DNA of 64,000 bases, taken from Clostridiaceae bacterium. GTDB taxonomy: Bacteria > Bacillota > Clostridia > Lachnospirales > Lachnospiraceae. Positions 35,748 through 43,725 of this stretch are shown in pieces. Below the pieces are notes generated by a model. The model was not told the origin of the DNA. It saw nothing but the letters and a program-made list of their open reading frames with translations, and did not search any database. The number at the start of each line of letters is the position of its first letter. Position 1 is the first letter of the stretch. The stretch lies in assembly GCA_910575585.1 (NCBI GenBank), contig CAJTGF010000017.1, positions 1-64,000 of the forward strand, given 5' to 3'. Both the position numbers and the translations under genes were made by a program.

Positions 35748-36693
35748 CTATACCCGCTCAGTTGTGGCAGAGTAGCTTTCGGGATAAGGATCTGCCGGCC
35801 GGATCTCAAAGAGGACGCCGCCGGCCTGCTGCTGGATCAGCTCTGCCGCCCGTTTGGTCGTATTGGTCCGTGAGAAGTACGCGATGAGAACGTCATTTTC
35901 ACCTGATGTCCCCTGGCTGGCTGCCCCTGAAACGTTTCTTGTCTGTACAATGCCGTTCTCCGTCCACGCCCCGTCTCCATTCACCTGGTAGCCGTCCGGC
36001 GTTGAAGTCGCCGCATACATCCACCCTTCCGCATCAAATGCGTAACACTCTGCCACTCCGTCCTGTTTTCCATCCAGCCACTGCCATGAGGGGCTGCTTT
36101 CAGAGCCGGCATGGTAAGCCCCGTTTCCCAAATCGTACCACCACCGGCCGCTGTCTGCCCCTGCCCTGTAGTCCATCCCGCAGCTTCTCTGCCTCCAATT
36201 CCATCCCGCAGGAAGATATTCCTAAACGCATCATGGCATCTTCCATATACGCTTGTCTGTAGCGTTCTTCCTGATAGTCCCTGTGCCATTCCTCCAGCAG
36301 CTGCTCACCCTCTATTACATTATAAAATGTATAGTTTCCCCTGCCATTTTGCAAAATCTGGTCATAGCAATCCATATAATAGCTGTCCATATCCGTAAGA
36401 ACCTGATCTTCCGTCATTCCCAGATCTGCAATGCTTTTCAAAGCGCTTTCTTCCGGATCCGGTTCCAGATTACGGTAGGCAGAACCATTGCAGGGCGGCA
36501 GATAGACGGATAGTTCCTGCCTGATATGGCTGCTTGCATAATCCTCGTCTGTCTTGTTAAAGTAATCATAACGTCCCCCGCCCGAATCATCCCATGTAGC
36601 ATCCACGTTATAATACCCGTCATCCAATGCAACGAGCGACCAAAGCGGCGGCGAAGGAGATTGTGAGTAAGGGATAACAAAATCTGATTGCAT
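35748..36693 (-). pseudogene. broken transglutaminase / wall-binding / flavodoxin protein
   Basis: From 36693 down to about 36180 one frame encodes the end of a transglutaminase-like domain (WSLVALDDGYYNVDATWDD, then DYFNKTDEDYA); the part with the catalytic Cys and His is missing. Near 36150-36180 the coding sense moves to another frame (RWWYDLGNGAYHAGS), giving wall-binding repeats (DGYQVNGDGAWTENG) and then the N-terminal half of a flavodoxin (DVLIAYFSRTNTTKRAAEL, PADPYPESYSATTERV), which stops at TAG. So it is truncated at both ends and frameshifted. Its flavodoxin half complements the fragment in the DUF362 fusion at 26058-27164. Confidence 0.75.
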
Positions 36694-36707
36694 GAAAAGG
36701 AGAATTT

Positions 36708-36893
36708 ATGAGCAGCGAGAAAATCAAAGAGGACACTACCATGACTACAGCACCGGCAGAGGACGCTCCCGCACTGGTGAAGAAGATTGGCCGGACTACC
36801 TACATTGTGAGGGTTCATTTCAGCAAGACCAGCAGGAAAACCATGAGCGACAAAATCAAGCGTATGCTGAAAAATGAGATACAGCAGATGTAA
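36708..36893 (+). CDS. tnpW: transposon-encoded protein TnpW
   Basis: 61 residues with an aaaggag site. The segment VKKIGRTTYIVRVHFSKTS and the ending TMSDKIKRMLKNEI match the TnpW family seen at the end of Clostridia transposons and integrative elements. Function unknown. It sits exactly where the transglutaminase pseudogene is cut, so it probably marks the end of another element. Confidence 0.8.
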   Translation: MSSEKIKEDTTMTTAPAEDAPALVKKIGRTTYIVRVHFSKTSRKTMSDKIKRMLKNEIQQM

Positions 36894-36971
36894 AAAAGCG
36901 ATAACGGAAACAGGCCGGGATTCAGAAATGCGCTGGCTCCCGGCTTGTAAAATCAGGAGGTTTATGGTAGT

Positions 36972-37509
36972 ATGGAAATACGAAAACGAGAGGCAAAGCA
37001 GGTGGGAACATTGACAGTGATGGAACAGATCGACCAGAAACATCAGGAAGATTTACAGAGGCTAAGAGGCTTTCGCCTGCTTGATGATGATTTCCTCACA
37101 AAGTGTTTTGAGGGAGATACGGCAAGCATAGAACTGGTATTGCAGATTGTTCTGGAAAAGCCGGATTTAAAGGTTTTGGACGTCCGCACCCAGGTATTTG
37201 TGGAGAACCTGCTGAACCGTTCAGTGAGGCTGGATATCCTGGCTACGGACAGCACTGGGGCAAAACTGAATGTGGAAGTACAGCGCTCCGACAAAGGAGC
37301 CGTGAGAAAAAGAGCCAGGTACAACAGCAGCATGATGGACGCAAACCTTTTGAAGAAAGGCGAGGACTTCGACAGGCTGCCGGAAACGTGGGTAATCTTT
37401 ATCACAGAGAATGTTGGCAGATGGGATTTTGACACTTGAAAAAATTGCGGAATATGCAGGACTTCCTCTTGACGAAGTAAAAAAATTGAAAGCAGAGCGG
37501 ACAGCATAA
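36972..37509 (+). pseudogene. Rpn-family PD-(D/E)XK nuclease with internal deletion
   Basis: The first frame (36972-37410) has the Rpn/transposase_31-like nuclease core (LDDDFLTKCFEGD, RLDILATDSTGAKLNVEVQ with Asp and Glu-x-Gln) up to VIFITEN. The C-terminal piece, in another frame from 37411, reads MLADGILTLEKIAEYAGLP and ends KKLKAERTA, the normal end of these proteins. The central region between is missing, so a deletion with frameshift has joined both ends. These proteins promote recombination in Escherichia coli (RpnA). Confidence 0.75.
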
Positions 37510-37634
37510 AACAAAACCGTAGGCCGGGAATCTAAAAACAGGTTCCCGGCCTTATTTTTTTGCCCTGAAATGTAAATTTTCTGTGAACTTGATTAAAAAG
37601 TCCTTTACAAAACGTCACTAGAAAGACATGTTTA

Positions 37635-37745
37635 TCAATCTCCGCCCAGATACCGTCCCGTAACGCTGTCCGGGTTCCCGGCAATTTCCTCTGGTGTCCC
37701 CACGGCGACGATACGGCCGCCGGCAGCAGCCGCCTCCAGCCCGGG
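37635..37745 (-). pseudogene. C-terminal fragment of a UvrA-type protein
   Basis: Minus-strand frame reading AAAGGRIVAVGTPEEIAGNP and ending SVTGRYLGGD before TGA, which matches the last ~35 residues of UvrA-family ABC ATPases. Nothing upstream continues it. It is a gene scar. Confidence 0.65.
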
Positions 37746-37901
37746 TACAAGGCTTTCCAGGATCATTAAGAACTATCATTTTTCCAGACTTTAGGCGGGG
37801 CAAAAATTCCAACATGATGTTCCCCAGCGGCGTACACCATGCCAATCCAGCGTAATCGTGAGAATTATCATCATGTAACCATATATCATGCAGGATATTG
37901 A

Positions 37902-39479
37902 CTATTTGTTCTTTTTATATTCCTCAATCACACAAGTATGGCCCTTTTTCTTGTCATAATTGATTCCTACCAACAGGATCTTCCCTGTATACCCCTCCAG
38001 CCAGTCTATATACTGTTTATCCTTAATCTGAGCTATCGCTCCTTTGGCTGATTGATTCCATTTCAACTCCACTACCAGGGCCGGTCTGTCCATATCCCGC
38101 TTTGGCAGATACACCACATCCGCAAAGCCTTTTCCAGATGGCAGTTCCAGAAGCGGATTCATATAATAAGCTTTTGCGCTGTAATAGGCCATCAGAACCG
38201 TGCAGGTAAGAGAATTCTCATTGTTGTATTTAAGTATAGAGGCCGTCTCGTTGTGAATTGCGGCCACTCCCTGGGCAACTGCTTTCCCATCCAGTTCCCA
38301 GGTTTTTTGAAGCAGTCCGTCCGAACGCTGAAGCGCCTGTACAAGTCCGTCCCATCCTCCTGCTTTGACGGACCTCATAAACTCTCTGGCAATCTCCTGA
38401 TTCGGGATAAATACTTCCGAAGTCTTTTCATCAAAGGACAGATATCCAAGGTGCAGCAACAATGTAAGCACATCATCTTTACTTTTAAAAGTCGTCATAT
38501 CATTTTGGCTGGTAGACGGATCGATTTCACAGCGCACATCACTGAGCATGCCAATGATGGATTCCTTTAATCCGTCAAAATTCATGTCAATATAAATCTT
38601 TAAGGCCTCATATGTCTCCGTCCCGGTCCAATAACTCCGAAAGGCTCCGCTGTCCATCAGTTCTGTTACGGCCTGAGGATTATAAATATGAAAATCTCCA
38701 ATCAGATAGCCGTCATACCATTCCTTTGTCTTTCCATAGTCTATGCCATACTTCCTGCAAAGTTTTTCTACTTCCTCTTCCGTAAAACCGAAGTATTCCC
38801 CAAATGGTCCTGGATTTAGCATGGAATATTCCTTAAAAATATTAATAGCTGAATGCTCCCCATACTTTTTAACAGGTAGTATCCCGGTCATATACGCCAG
38901 CTCCACATATTCCGCGCCCTTAAAAAGCCCTCGGAGGAAATCCAGATAACCTTTTTGTATCTCCTGACGTTCTTTCGCGAACCGAAACACGCAGTCCCAT
39001 TCATCGATGATAAATATAAATCCTTCTTTTGTATGAGCATATATTTGCCCCAACACGCCAGGCAGCCCATATTGATCCGCCACAAAGCACCCCCCATATT
39101 CCTCTTCCAGTTCCCGGATCACTGCTTCCTGTATCTTATCGATAAAAATATCAAGATGTGATTCGTCAAAGAGGAAACGCTGGATATCCAGCCGTATTAC
39201 GTTGTGCCGGTTCAAATGCGTCAGAAATGACTCCGCTCTTTCAACTTTTCTGCCGGCAAATAATTCTCCTGAATCACAGCCCTTCCCATAATAGGCAGCA
39301 AGCATATCCGCTGCCATAGACTTTCCAAAACGGCGGGGGCGGCTTACGCAGATATATTTTACTCTTGATCGATTGATCCTCTGGTTTATGAGAGCAATCA
39401 ACTTTGTCTTGTCAATGTAAATATCATCCGTCACTGCCTGCCGGAACGCTTCGTTCCCCGGATTCAGATACAGCCCCAT
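37902..39479 (-). CDS. AAA-ATPase_like / PD-(D/E)XK nuclease domain protein (DUF1703 type)
   Basis: 525 residues with an N-terminal AAA-ATPase_like domain (YIDKTKLI, Walker A-like SRPRRFGKSM, Walker B FIFIIDEWD) and a C-terminal PDDEXK_9 nuclease-like domain (FADVVYLPK, ALVVELKWN). This family is abundant, often in many copies, in gut Clostridia and Bacteroides genomes; its role is not settled and may concern mobile DNA or conflict systems. Full length and intact. Possible -35/-10 elements lie near 39580-39610. Confidence 0.88.
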   Translation of the reverse strand: MGLYLNPGNEAFRQAVTDDIYIDKTKLIALINQRINRSRVKYICVSRPRRFGKSMAADMLAAYYGKGCDSGELFAGRKVERAESFLTHLNRHNVIRLDIQRFLFDESHLDIFIDKIQEAVIRELEEEYGGCFVADQYGLPGVLGQIYAHTKEGFIFIIDEWDCVFRFAKERQEIQKGYLDFLRGLFKGAEYVELAYMTGILPVKKYGEHSAINIFKEYSMLNPGPFGEYFGFTEEEVEKLCRKYGIDYGKTKEWYDGYLIGDFHIYNPQAVTELMDSGAFRSYWTGTETYEALKIYIDMNFDGLKESIIGMLSDVRCEIDPSTSQNDMTTFKSKDDVLTLLLHLGYLSFDEKTSEVFIPNQEIAREFMRSVKAGGWDGLVQALQRSDGLLQKTWELDGKAVAQGVAAIHNETASILKYNNENSLTCTVLMAYYSAKAYYMNPLLELPSGKGFADVVYLPKRDMDRPALVVELKWNQSAKGAIAQIKDKQYIDWLEGYTGKILLVGINYDKKKGHTCVIEEYKKNK

Positions 39480-39790
39480 AAGTTCTACCTCCTACTCTGA
39501 CGCTCCAATTCTCCTCAGACTGGTTCTTGTCATATCTCCCTTAGACGAATATTCTGACCTGTATGCTATTTCTGGTTTCATCTTACCATAAAACTTGTGT
39601 TTGTGGCAAGACAATATCAGGAACCCATTTTGGTTTTTCTGCGATCTTGTTCACATCCGTGCCTTCTGCCTCTCTTAGACCTTTTCATCTCATATTATAC
39701 AAGAACTCTTCCGCCAATAACCAGGCTTTACCTCTATCCTGGTATACTCGTATTTCTGGGCGCTATTCTCAGTCACTTTATCTGATATTT
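39480..39790. other. no supported gene
   Basis: Upstream region of the AAA-ATPase-like gene. Frames on both strands lack family features, and I see no terminator or repeat. Confidence 0.4.
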
Positions 39791-40160
39791 TCACAAGGCA
39801 ACTTCGGCAAACCATTCCCTGATTACAGAAACCCGAATATTCACCATTTCTGCAATGATTTCTTCTTCCAATCCTATAATCATCAGATTGAAGGCAGTTT
39901 CTTTCGCCCGCTCCATTCTTCCATAGTATTCTCCTTCTTATTTCTGCTTCAATTTGCTCTTTTCCCGTGAATGCTTCATAAATCTGATATCGAATCTCAT
40001 TGTTCCGCTCCTCAATTATTTCCTCTAAGTTTACCTTTGCCTCTCTCTTGCTTCCTCCATAGGCTTCCAGTCGTCCTCCGGAGCCGTCACCATACTCCAC
40101 TGTCGTTCTGACGCGGCCTCTTCCTTTGTGATCACCGTAGGTAATCATCAGTTTTGCCAT
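39791..40160 (-). pseudogene. unrecognised small protein, probably frameshifted
   Basis: A strong aaggagg site precedes ATG at 40160 and a frame starting MAKLMITYGDHKGRGRVR. After about 80 residues (EAEIRRRILW) its composition becomes Cys- and Arg-rich and unlikely. A different frame from 39916 to 39791 then reads ERAKETAFNLMIIGLEEEIIAEM, a well-formed helical end. Either a frameshift at about 39915 split one gene, or two small genes overlap (an agaagg site precedes the second). No family recognised; the second piece resembles the C-terminal helix region of Rpn-type proteins. Confidence 0.5.
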
Positions 40161-40310
40161 AAGAATTTCCTCCTTGTCCTAATTATGGAAATCCTAACGC
40201 TTCATTCGGAAAACCCCTTTTTTGTGCCTGTCTTCCCCCACAAAATCGGCCATTTTCCCCCAATTTTACCTACAGAAGACTTACTTAAGCCTTATGTAAG
40301 ACTTTTAGAG

Positions 40311-40354
40311 AAAAAACGTAAAAGTGCGTAAACTCTGATGTTTACGCACTTTTT
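40311..40354 (-). terminator. terminator of the tRNA operon
   Basis: 13-base perfect stem aaaagtgcgtaaa/tttacgcactttt with an 8-base loop; on the minus strand it is followed by acgtttttt. It lies 26 bases downstream of tRNA-Thr. Confidence 0.85.
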
Positions 40355-40379
40355 GTCTCTTAAAACCCCTTATTTTCAA

Positions 40380-40452
<73 letters not shown>

Positions 40453-40508
40453 AATCCTTATCATCGAACCGTCCGGCAACCGCACACAGGCTGCCTCGCC
40501 GGTTCCAC

Positions 40509-40580
40509 TGACCAATCCGGGAATCGAACCCGGGTTTACGCCGTGAGAGGGCGTCGTCTTGACCGCTTGACCAATTGGCC
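40509..40580 (-). tRNA. tRNA-Glu (anticodon CUC)
   Basis: Acceptor GGCCAAT/ATTGGTC with discriminator A, D arm TGGTCAAGCGGTCAAGAC, anticodon loop CCTCTCA with CTC, and T arm CCGGGTTCGATTCCCGG. CCA is not encoded. It reads GAG codons only, so a UUC isoacceptor must exist elsewhere. Confidence 0.95.
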
Positions 40581-40605
40581 TTTATTATGTATTACTAAGA
40601 AAGAA

Positions 40606-40679
40606 TCGAGGCGACGGGATTCGAACCCACGGCCTCTGCGTCCCGAACGCAGCGCTCTACCAAACTGAGCCACGCCTCG
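40606..40679 (-). tRNA. tRNA-Pro (anticodon CGG)
   Basis: Acceptor CGAGGCG/CGCCTCG with discriminator A, D arm GCTCAGTTTGGTAGAGC, anticodon stem CTGCG/CGCAG with CGG and T arm GGGTTCGAATCCC. CCA is not encoded. First of the three. Confidence 0.94.
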
Positions 40680-40690
40680 ATACCTTTGAT

Positions 40691-40719
40691 AGTATAATAC
40701 GAATTGTCGAAATTGTCAA
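40691..40719 (-). promoter_or_regulatory. promoter of the tRNA operon
   Basis: On the minus strand, -35 TTGACA (40714-40719), 17-base spacer and -10 TATACT (40691-40696), about 12 bases upstream of tRNA-Pro. Confidence 0.8.
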
Positions 40720-40822
40720 CACTAATTTTAACAATTTTAAAAACTTATTTTACACCCTTCTTTTCACACCCTAACCATATGCCCCAGATCCGCCTTTCAC
40801 CTCCCGAAATCCCGCCAAAGCT

Positions 40823-41347
40823 TCACCCGTCTTCCTCCCCGGGCCTCCAGGCATTGCCGAACTTCACATCCCGAAACAGGGCTGCCAATCCCGTGATCTG
40901 TTTCAGCCTTAAGATCTCATCCCGGTCCATGCCCAGATGTCTGGAGATCCATGCGTCGCTGCGCCCCAGCTCATGGAGCTCCTTGATGATGTTGCTCATC
41001 AGATCCACGGTATGGCTGCCTCTGGCCCGGTTGTGGCGGACCGTGCTGGCCATCCGCTGGTCAATAGGCTTATCAATGACCGAAACCGGCAGCATCCCCT
41101 TCTCCCTCTCATAGATATCCGGGTACTCCTTTATAATGCGGTAGCGGTGGAATCCGTCCACGATCTCATAGCAATCCTCTTCCTTATTATAATAGCACAC
41201 CACAGGCATGGTATACCCGTCCGCCTTGATGCTCTCATACAAAAGCTTCATCTCCGGCGGCGCCACCTTGTTGGGATTGTAGGCATTAGGCCGGATCTTC
41301 TCCACCGGAACCGGGATCACCCCGTAAGCCGGACTTTTACGCTCCAT
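40823..41347 (-). CDS. ibrB: IbrB-like ParB/sulfiredoxin-fold protein
   Basis: 174 residues with a ParB-type nuclease/CTPase-like core (VEKIRPNAYNPNKV, YEIVDGFHRYRII, ARGSHTVDLMS) and a helix-turn-helix-like C-terminus (GRSDAWISRHLGMDRDEI). It overlaps ibrA by 11 bases. IbrA/IbrB in Escherichia coli activate prophage eib genes; the biochemical reaction is unknown. Pairing with the next gene makes the call firm; the DNA target is not evident. Confidence 0.85.
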   Translation of the reverse strand: MERKSPAYGVIPVPVEKIRPNAYNPNKVAPPEMKLLYESIKADGYTMPVVCYYNKEEDCYEIVDGFHRYRIIKEYPDIYEREKGMLPVSVIDKPIDQRMASTVRHNRARGSHTVDLMSNIIKELHELGRSDAWISRHLGMDRDEILRLKQITGLAALFRDVKFGNAWRPGEEDG

Positions 41348-42668
41348 ACTCTACCTCCTCCAGACTCCTATATTTCTTGCGGATCTCGTCCACATACCTT
41401 TGCTGCTGCCTGGTGATCCCAAATCCCATCAGGCGGCAGGTATGGTCATTTTTTAAAATGCAGTAACACATCCTCTTCCAGCTGGGAATATCCTTGCTGG
41501 ACTTAATATCATCCGTGTCATCCGGGATTTTTCCTACAAAGACCACCCTGGATTTTTTGCTCAACGTATAGTTGGAGACTCCGTTTCTGCGGATCTTGTA
41601 TCCCCGCTCCTCCAGCTCCTTTATCGTCTCCTCATCCAGCCCGCCTCCCGTTTTATGCCAGAAATCAATGGATGTATTAAACTTTTTTATGTAATTGTTC
41701 CGGAGCCTGGCAGGCAATGTGTCCAGAAGGAACATGGTATAGCTTTTCCAGGTATGACCCTGGGGCAGGGTGATATTCCGGTATCCCATGGCTTTGGTCT
41801 TCCCGTAAATGCTGGTAAAATTGGCTCCCTGGACCCGCCCCACCAGCTTAACCCAGATCTCCGGGTCAATAACCCGGTACAGATTCAGCGCGTCCTTGGA
41901 ATAATCGTTAAATGGCGATGCCACCCGCATCTGGGAAACCTTAAGCCCCGCCATATAATACAGGTCATACAACCGGTTGTAATCATAGCCGAACACGTAA
42001 TTGGCGTGCCACACATCCTTGGAGGACCAGTCATACAAAGGCGAACCGCACCACACGTCCTTAAACATGCTCCCGATCCAGCACTCCCCCTGATACCCGT
42101 ATTTTTTGTTGAGAAATCCGCTGTACCGCTGCAGGGATTCCTCGGCCCTCATGCCCAGAAGGCATACAGTCTTCTTCCCGCCGTGGGACATCCGATACCA
42201 ACGCCCAAACTGCTTGGCCAGATCCTCCTGATGCATCCGGTATCGGTAAGTGGTAATGGGATTATTGTCCAGATTGATCACATACTCCCTGCGGGGCATA
42301 GGCCGCACCCACACCTCCTGCTTCTTGTCGTCCCAGGGATACCAGTACATCTCATAGCTGCTAAGGGCCGTCCTGGTGGCCATAGGCAGGCAGACCCAGT
42401 AACACTCCGCCTCATCCTTGACCCGCTCAAACGTCCGTTCCACATACTCCGTAGTCACCGTGTACTGAGCCTCAAAATCCTGGTGGAACACCCCCACCAC
42501 CTTATCCGGACAATGCCTCCTTCTATAATCCAGCACCAGATTCAGTAAAAGCCCGCTGTCCTTTCCGCCGGAAAATGAGACATAAATATTGTCAAATTCC
42601 TCAAAGATCAGTTTCAGCCTCTCCTGGAGAGCCGTGTACACATCCTGCTCCAAATATTCCCGTACCAT
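41337..42668 (-). CDS. ibrA: IbrA-like PAPS-reductase-family protein (DUF3440)
   Basis: 443 residues with the adenine-nucleotide alpha-hydrolase P-loop SFSGGKDSGLLLN (about residues 32-44) of PAPS reductases, then the DUF3440 region (GMRAEESLQRYSG, YDWSSKDVWHANYVF). PAPS reductases proper need a C-terminal ECG(I/L)H motif, which I do not see, so it is unlikely to reduce sulfate. It is co-transcribed with ibrB. Homologues sit on prophages and genomic islands, here next to tRNA genes. Confidence 0.87.
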   Translation of the reverse strand: MVREYLEQDVYTALQERLKLIFEEFDNIYVSFSGGKDSGLLLNLVLDYRRRHCPDKVVGVFHQDFEAQYTVTTEYVERTFERVKDEAECYWVCLPMATRTALSSYEMYWYPWDDKKQEVWVRPMPRREYVINLDNNPITTYRYRMHQEDLAKQFGRWYRMSHGGKKTVCLLGMRAEESLQRYSGFLNKKYGYQGECWIGSMFKDVWCGSPLYDWSSKDVWHANYVFGYDYNRLYDLYYMAGLKVSQMRVASPFNDYSKDALNLYRVIDPEIWVKLVGRVQGANFTSIYGKTKAMGYRNITLPQGHTWKSYTMFLLDTLPARLRNNYIKKFNTSIDFWHKTGGGLDEETIKELEERGYKIRRNGVSNYTLSKKSRVVFVGKIPDDTDDIKSSKDIPSWKRMCYCILKNDHTCRLMGFGITRQQQRYVDEIRKKYRSLEEVEYGA

Positions 42669-42743
42669 GGTTCACCTGCTTTCTAATCTTTTCCCATCTC
42701 TCATCACATTTATCCGCTTTCTCTTCCCCACAGTTGCGGTCCC

Positions 42744-42909
42744 CTAGAGCGTGTTGGAAAATTGCTTTCTGACAGATGTGCGTCACAATTTGTGGGAGAT
42801 TTGAGCCAAATGAAGGGCGCATAGTGGGCTATGTAACCTGAATTTGGCTCAAATATACCGCGAAGTGGGGCGTGCATCTGGCGGGAATGAATTTTCAAAC
42901 ACGCTCTAG
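42744..42909. repeat. 166-base inverted-repeat element
   Basis: Ends are ctagagcgtgttggaaaatt (42744-42763) and the near reverse complement attttcaaacacgctctag (42891-42909). Internal parts also pair (agatttgagccaaat with atttggctcaaat; cagatgtgcg with cgtgcatctg), so the whole can fold as one long hairpin. No ORF. It has the look of a MITE or palindromic repeat family; one end also occurs at 5901. Confidence 0.8.
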
Positions 42910-42927
42910 AGCATGTTGGAAAATTGC
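42906..42927. repeat. second, partial left end of the same repeat family
   Basis: ctagagcatgttggaaaattgc directly abuts the complete element through a shared ctctagag palindrome and matches its left end with one substitution. Confidence 0.65.
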
Positions 42928-42928
42928 T

Positions 42929-42966
42929 CTTGGTAAAAATCAGAAATGTTTACCAATTTTTACCAA
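42929..42966. other. hairpin in the ibrA-sigma intergenic region
   Basis: ttggtaaaaat (42930-42940) pairs with atttttaccaa (42956-42966) around a 15-base loop. It is not at the end of a gene, so a terminator role is unlikely. Confidence 0.4.
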
Positions 42967-43065
42967 TATCTTCCATAATACACTAAAATCAGGCAAAAGA
43001 AAACACCTACGATCATTTTTCCATTGCACATCATGAAAATTCACTCCCATTATCTGCACGCCTCA

Positions 43066-43095
43066 TTGACAATCCCCGCCTGCAGATTGTAAAAT
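43066..43095 (+). promoter_or_regulatory. possible promoter of the sigma factor gene
   Basis: -35 TTGACA (43066-43071), 18-base spacer, -10 TAAAAT (43090-43095), about 100 bases before the start codon. This is a housekeeping-type site. Confidence 0.45.
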
Positions 43096-43197
43096 TTTTT
43101 TAAATATTCGCCATAAATTTTCCATTGCCATCCGTATCGTTATTATCCAGGCAAATGGATATCCATAAACAAGGCTGAAACGAAAGAAGGCATTGCC

Positions 43198-43725
43198 ATG
43201 AATGACCAGCGGTTTGAGCAGTCCATCCGCCGCATCTTAAAAAATGACAAAGAGGGCCTGCGGGAGATCTACGAGGATTACTGTCCCATGATCTACTCCG
43301 TAGTTCTGGACATACTGAAAAACCGGGAGGACGCGGAGGATATCACCTCTGATTTCTTCATCCGGCTGTGGGATATCGCCGGCTCCTACAAAGGAGGCAG
43401 CGGACACCGGGCCTGGCTGATCACCATTGCCCGAAATATGGCCATTGACCATTTTAGAAAGCAGAAACGGCAGCAGCCCATGGCAGAGATCCCGGATCAT
43501 CTGCTCCAGTCCCCATCCCCGGAAGACGCTGTCGTAAAAAACATAAGCCTTGCCCACGCGCTGAAAACCCTTAAAGAGGAGGAGCGCCAGATCATAAACC
43601 TAAAGATCATGGGCCAGCTGACCTTTAAAGAGATTGCCCAAATATTAAATAAACCACAGGGAACTGTGGCCTGGGTTTACCGAAATGCTGTGGGAAAATT
43701 AAAGAGGTGCGGTTATGAACAATAA
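43198..43725 (+). CDS. ECF-type RNA polymerase sigma factor
   Basis: 175 residues. Region 2 has YSVVLDILKNREDAEDITSD (core binding and -10 recognition) and RAWLITIARNMAIDHFRKQ; region 4 has LTFKEIAQILNKPQGTVAW (the -35 helix-turn-helix). No region 3 or long N-terminus, so it belongs to the extracytoplasmic-function group. It overlaps the following membrane protein gene by 11 bases, the usual sigma/anti-sigma arrangement. Confidence 0.93.
   Translation: MNDQRFEQSIRRILKNDKEGLREIYEDYCPMIYSVVLDILKNREDAEDITSDFFIRLWDIAGSYKGGSGHRAWLITIARNMAIDHFRKQKRQQPMAEIPDHLLQSPSPEDAVVKNISLAHALKTLKEEERQIINLKIMGQLTFKEIAQILNKPQGTVAWVYRNAVGKLKRCGYEQ

Noticed and set aside
27104-35753. CGCTATAC octamers as a transposon target duplication
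   Set aside because: No inverted repeats are seen just inside the two octamers, and joining the flanks at the octamer gives a stop codon in the flavodoxin frame, so chance cannot be excluded.
36100-36693. Intact novel 197-residue protein
   Set aside because: It is the end of a transglutaminase-like domain followed by out-of-frame sequence; the true continuation is in the neighbouring frame.
41337-42668. Assimilatory PAPS or APS reductase, or DndC
   Set aside because: P-loop fits, but the C-terminal reductase Cys motif is not seen and no dnd partners are present; DUF3440 and the IbrB neighbour fit IbrA better.
42669-42898. Minus-strand frames over the 166-base repeat
   Set aside because: They come from the palindromic element; no ribosome site and no conservation.
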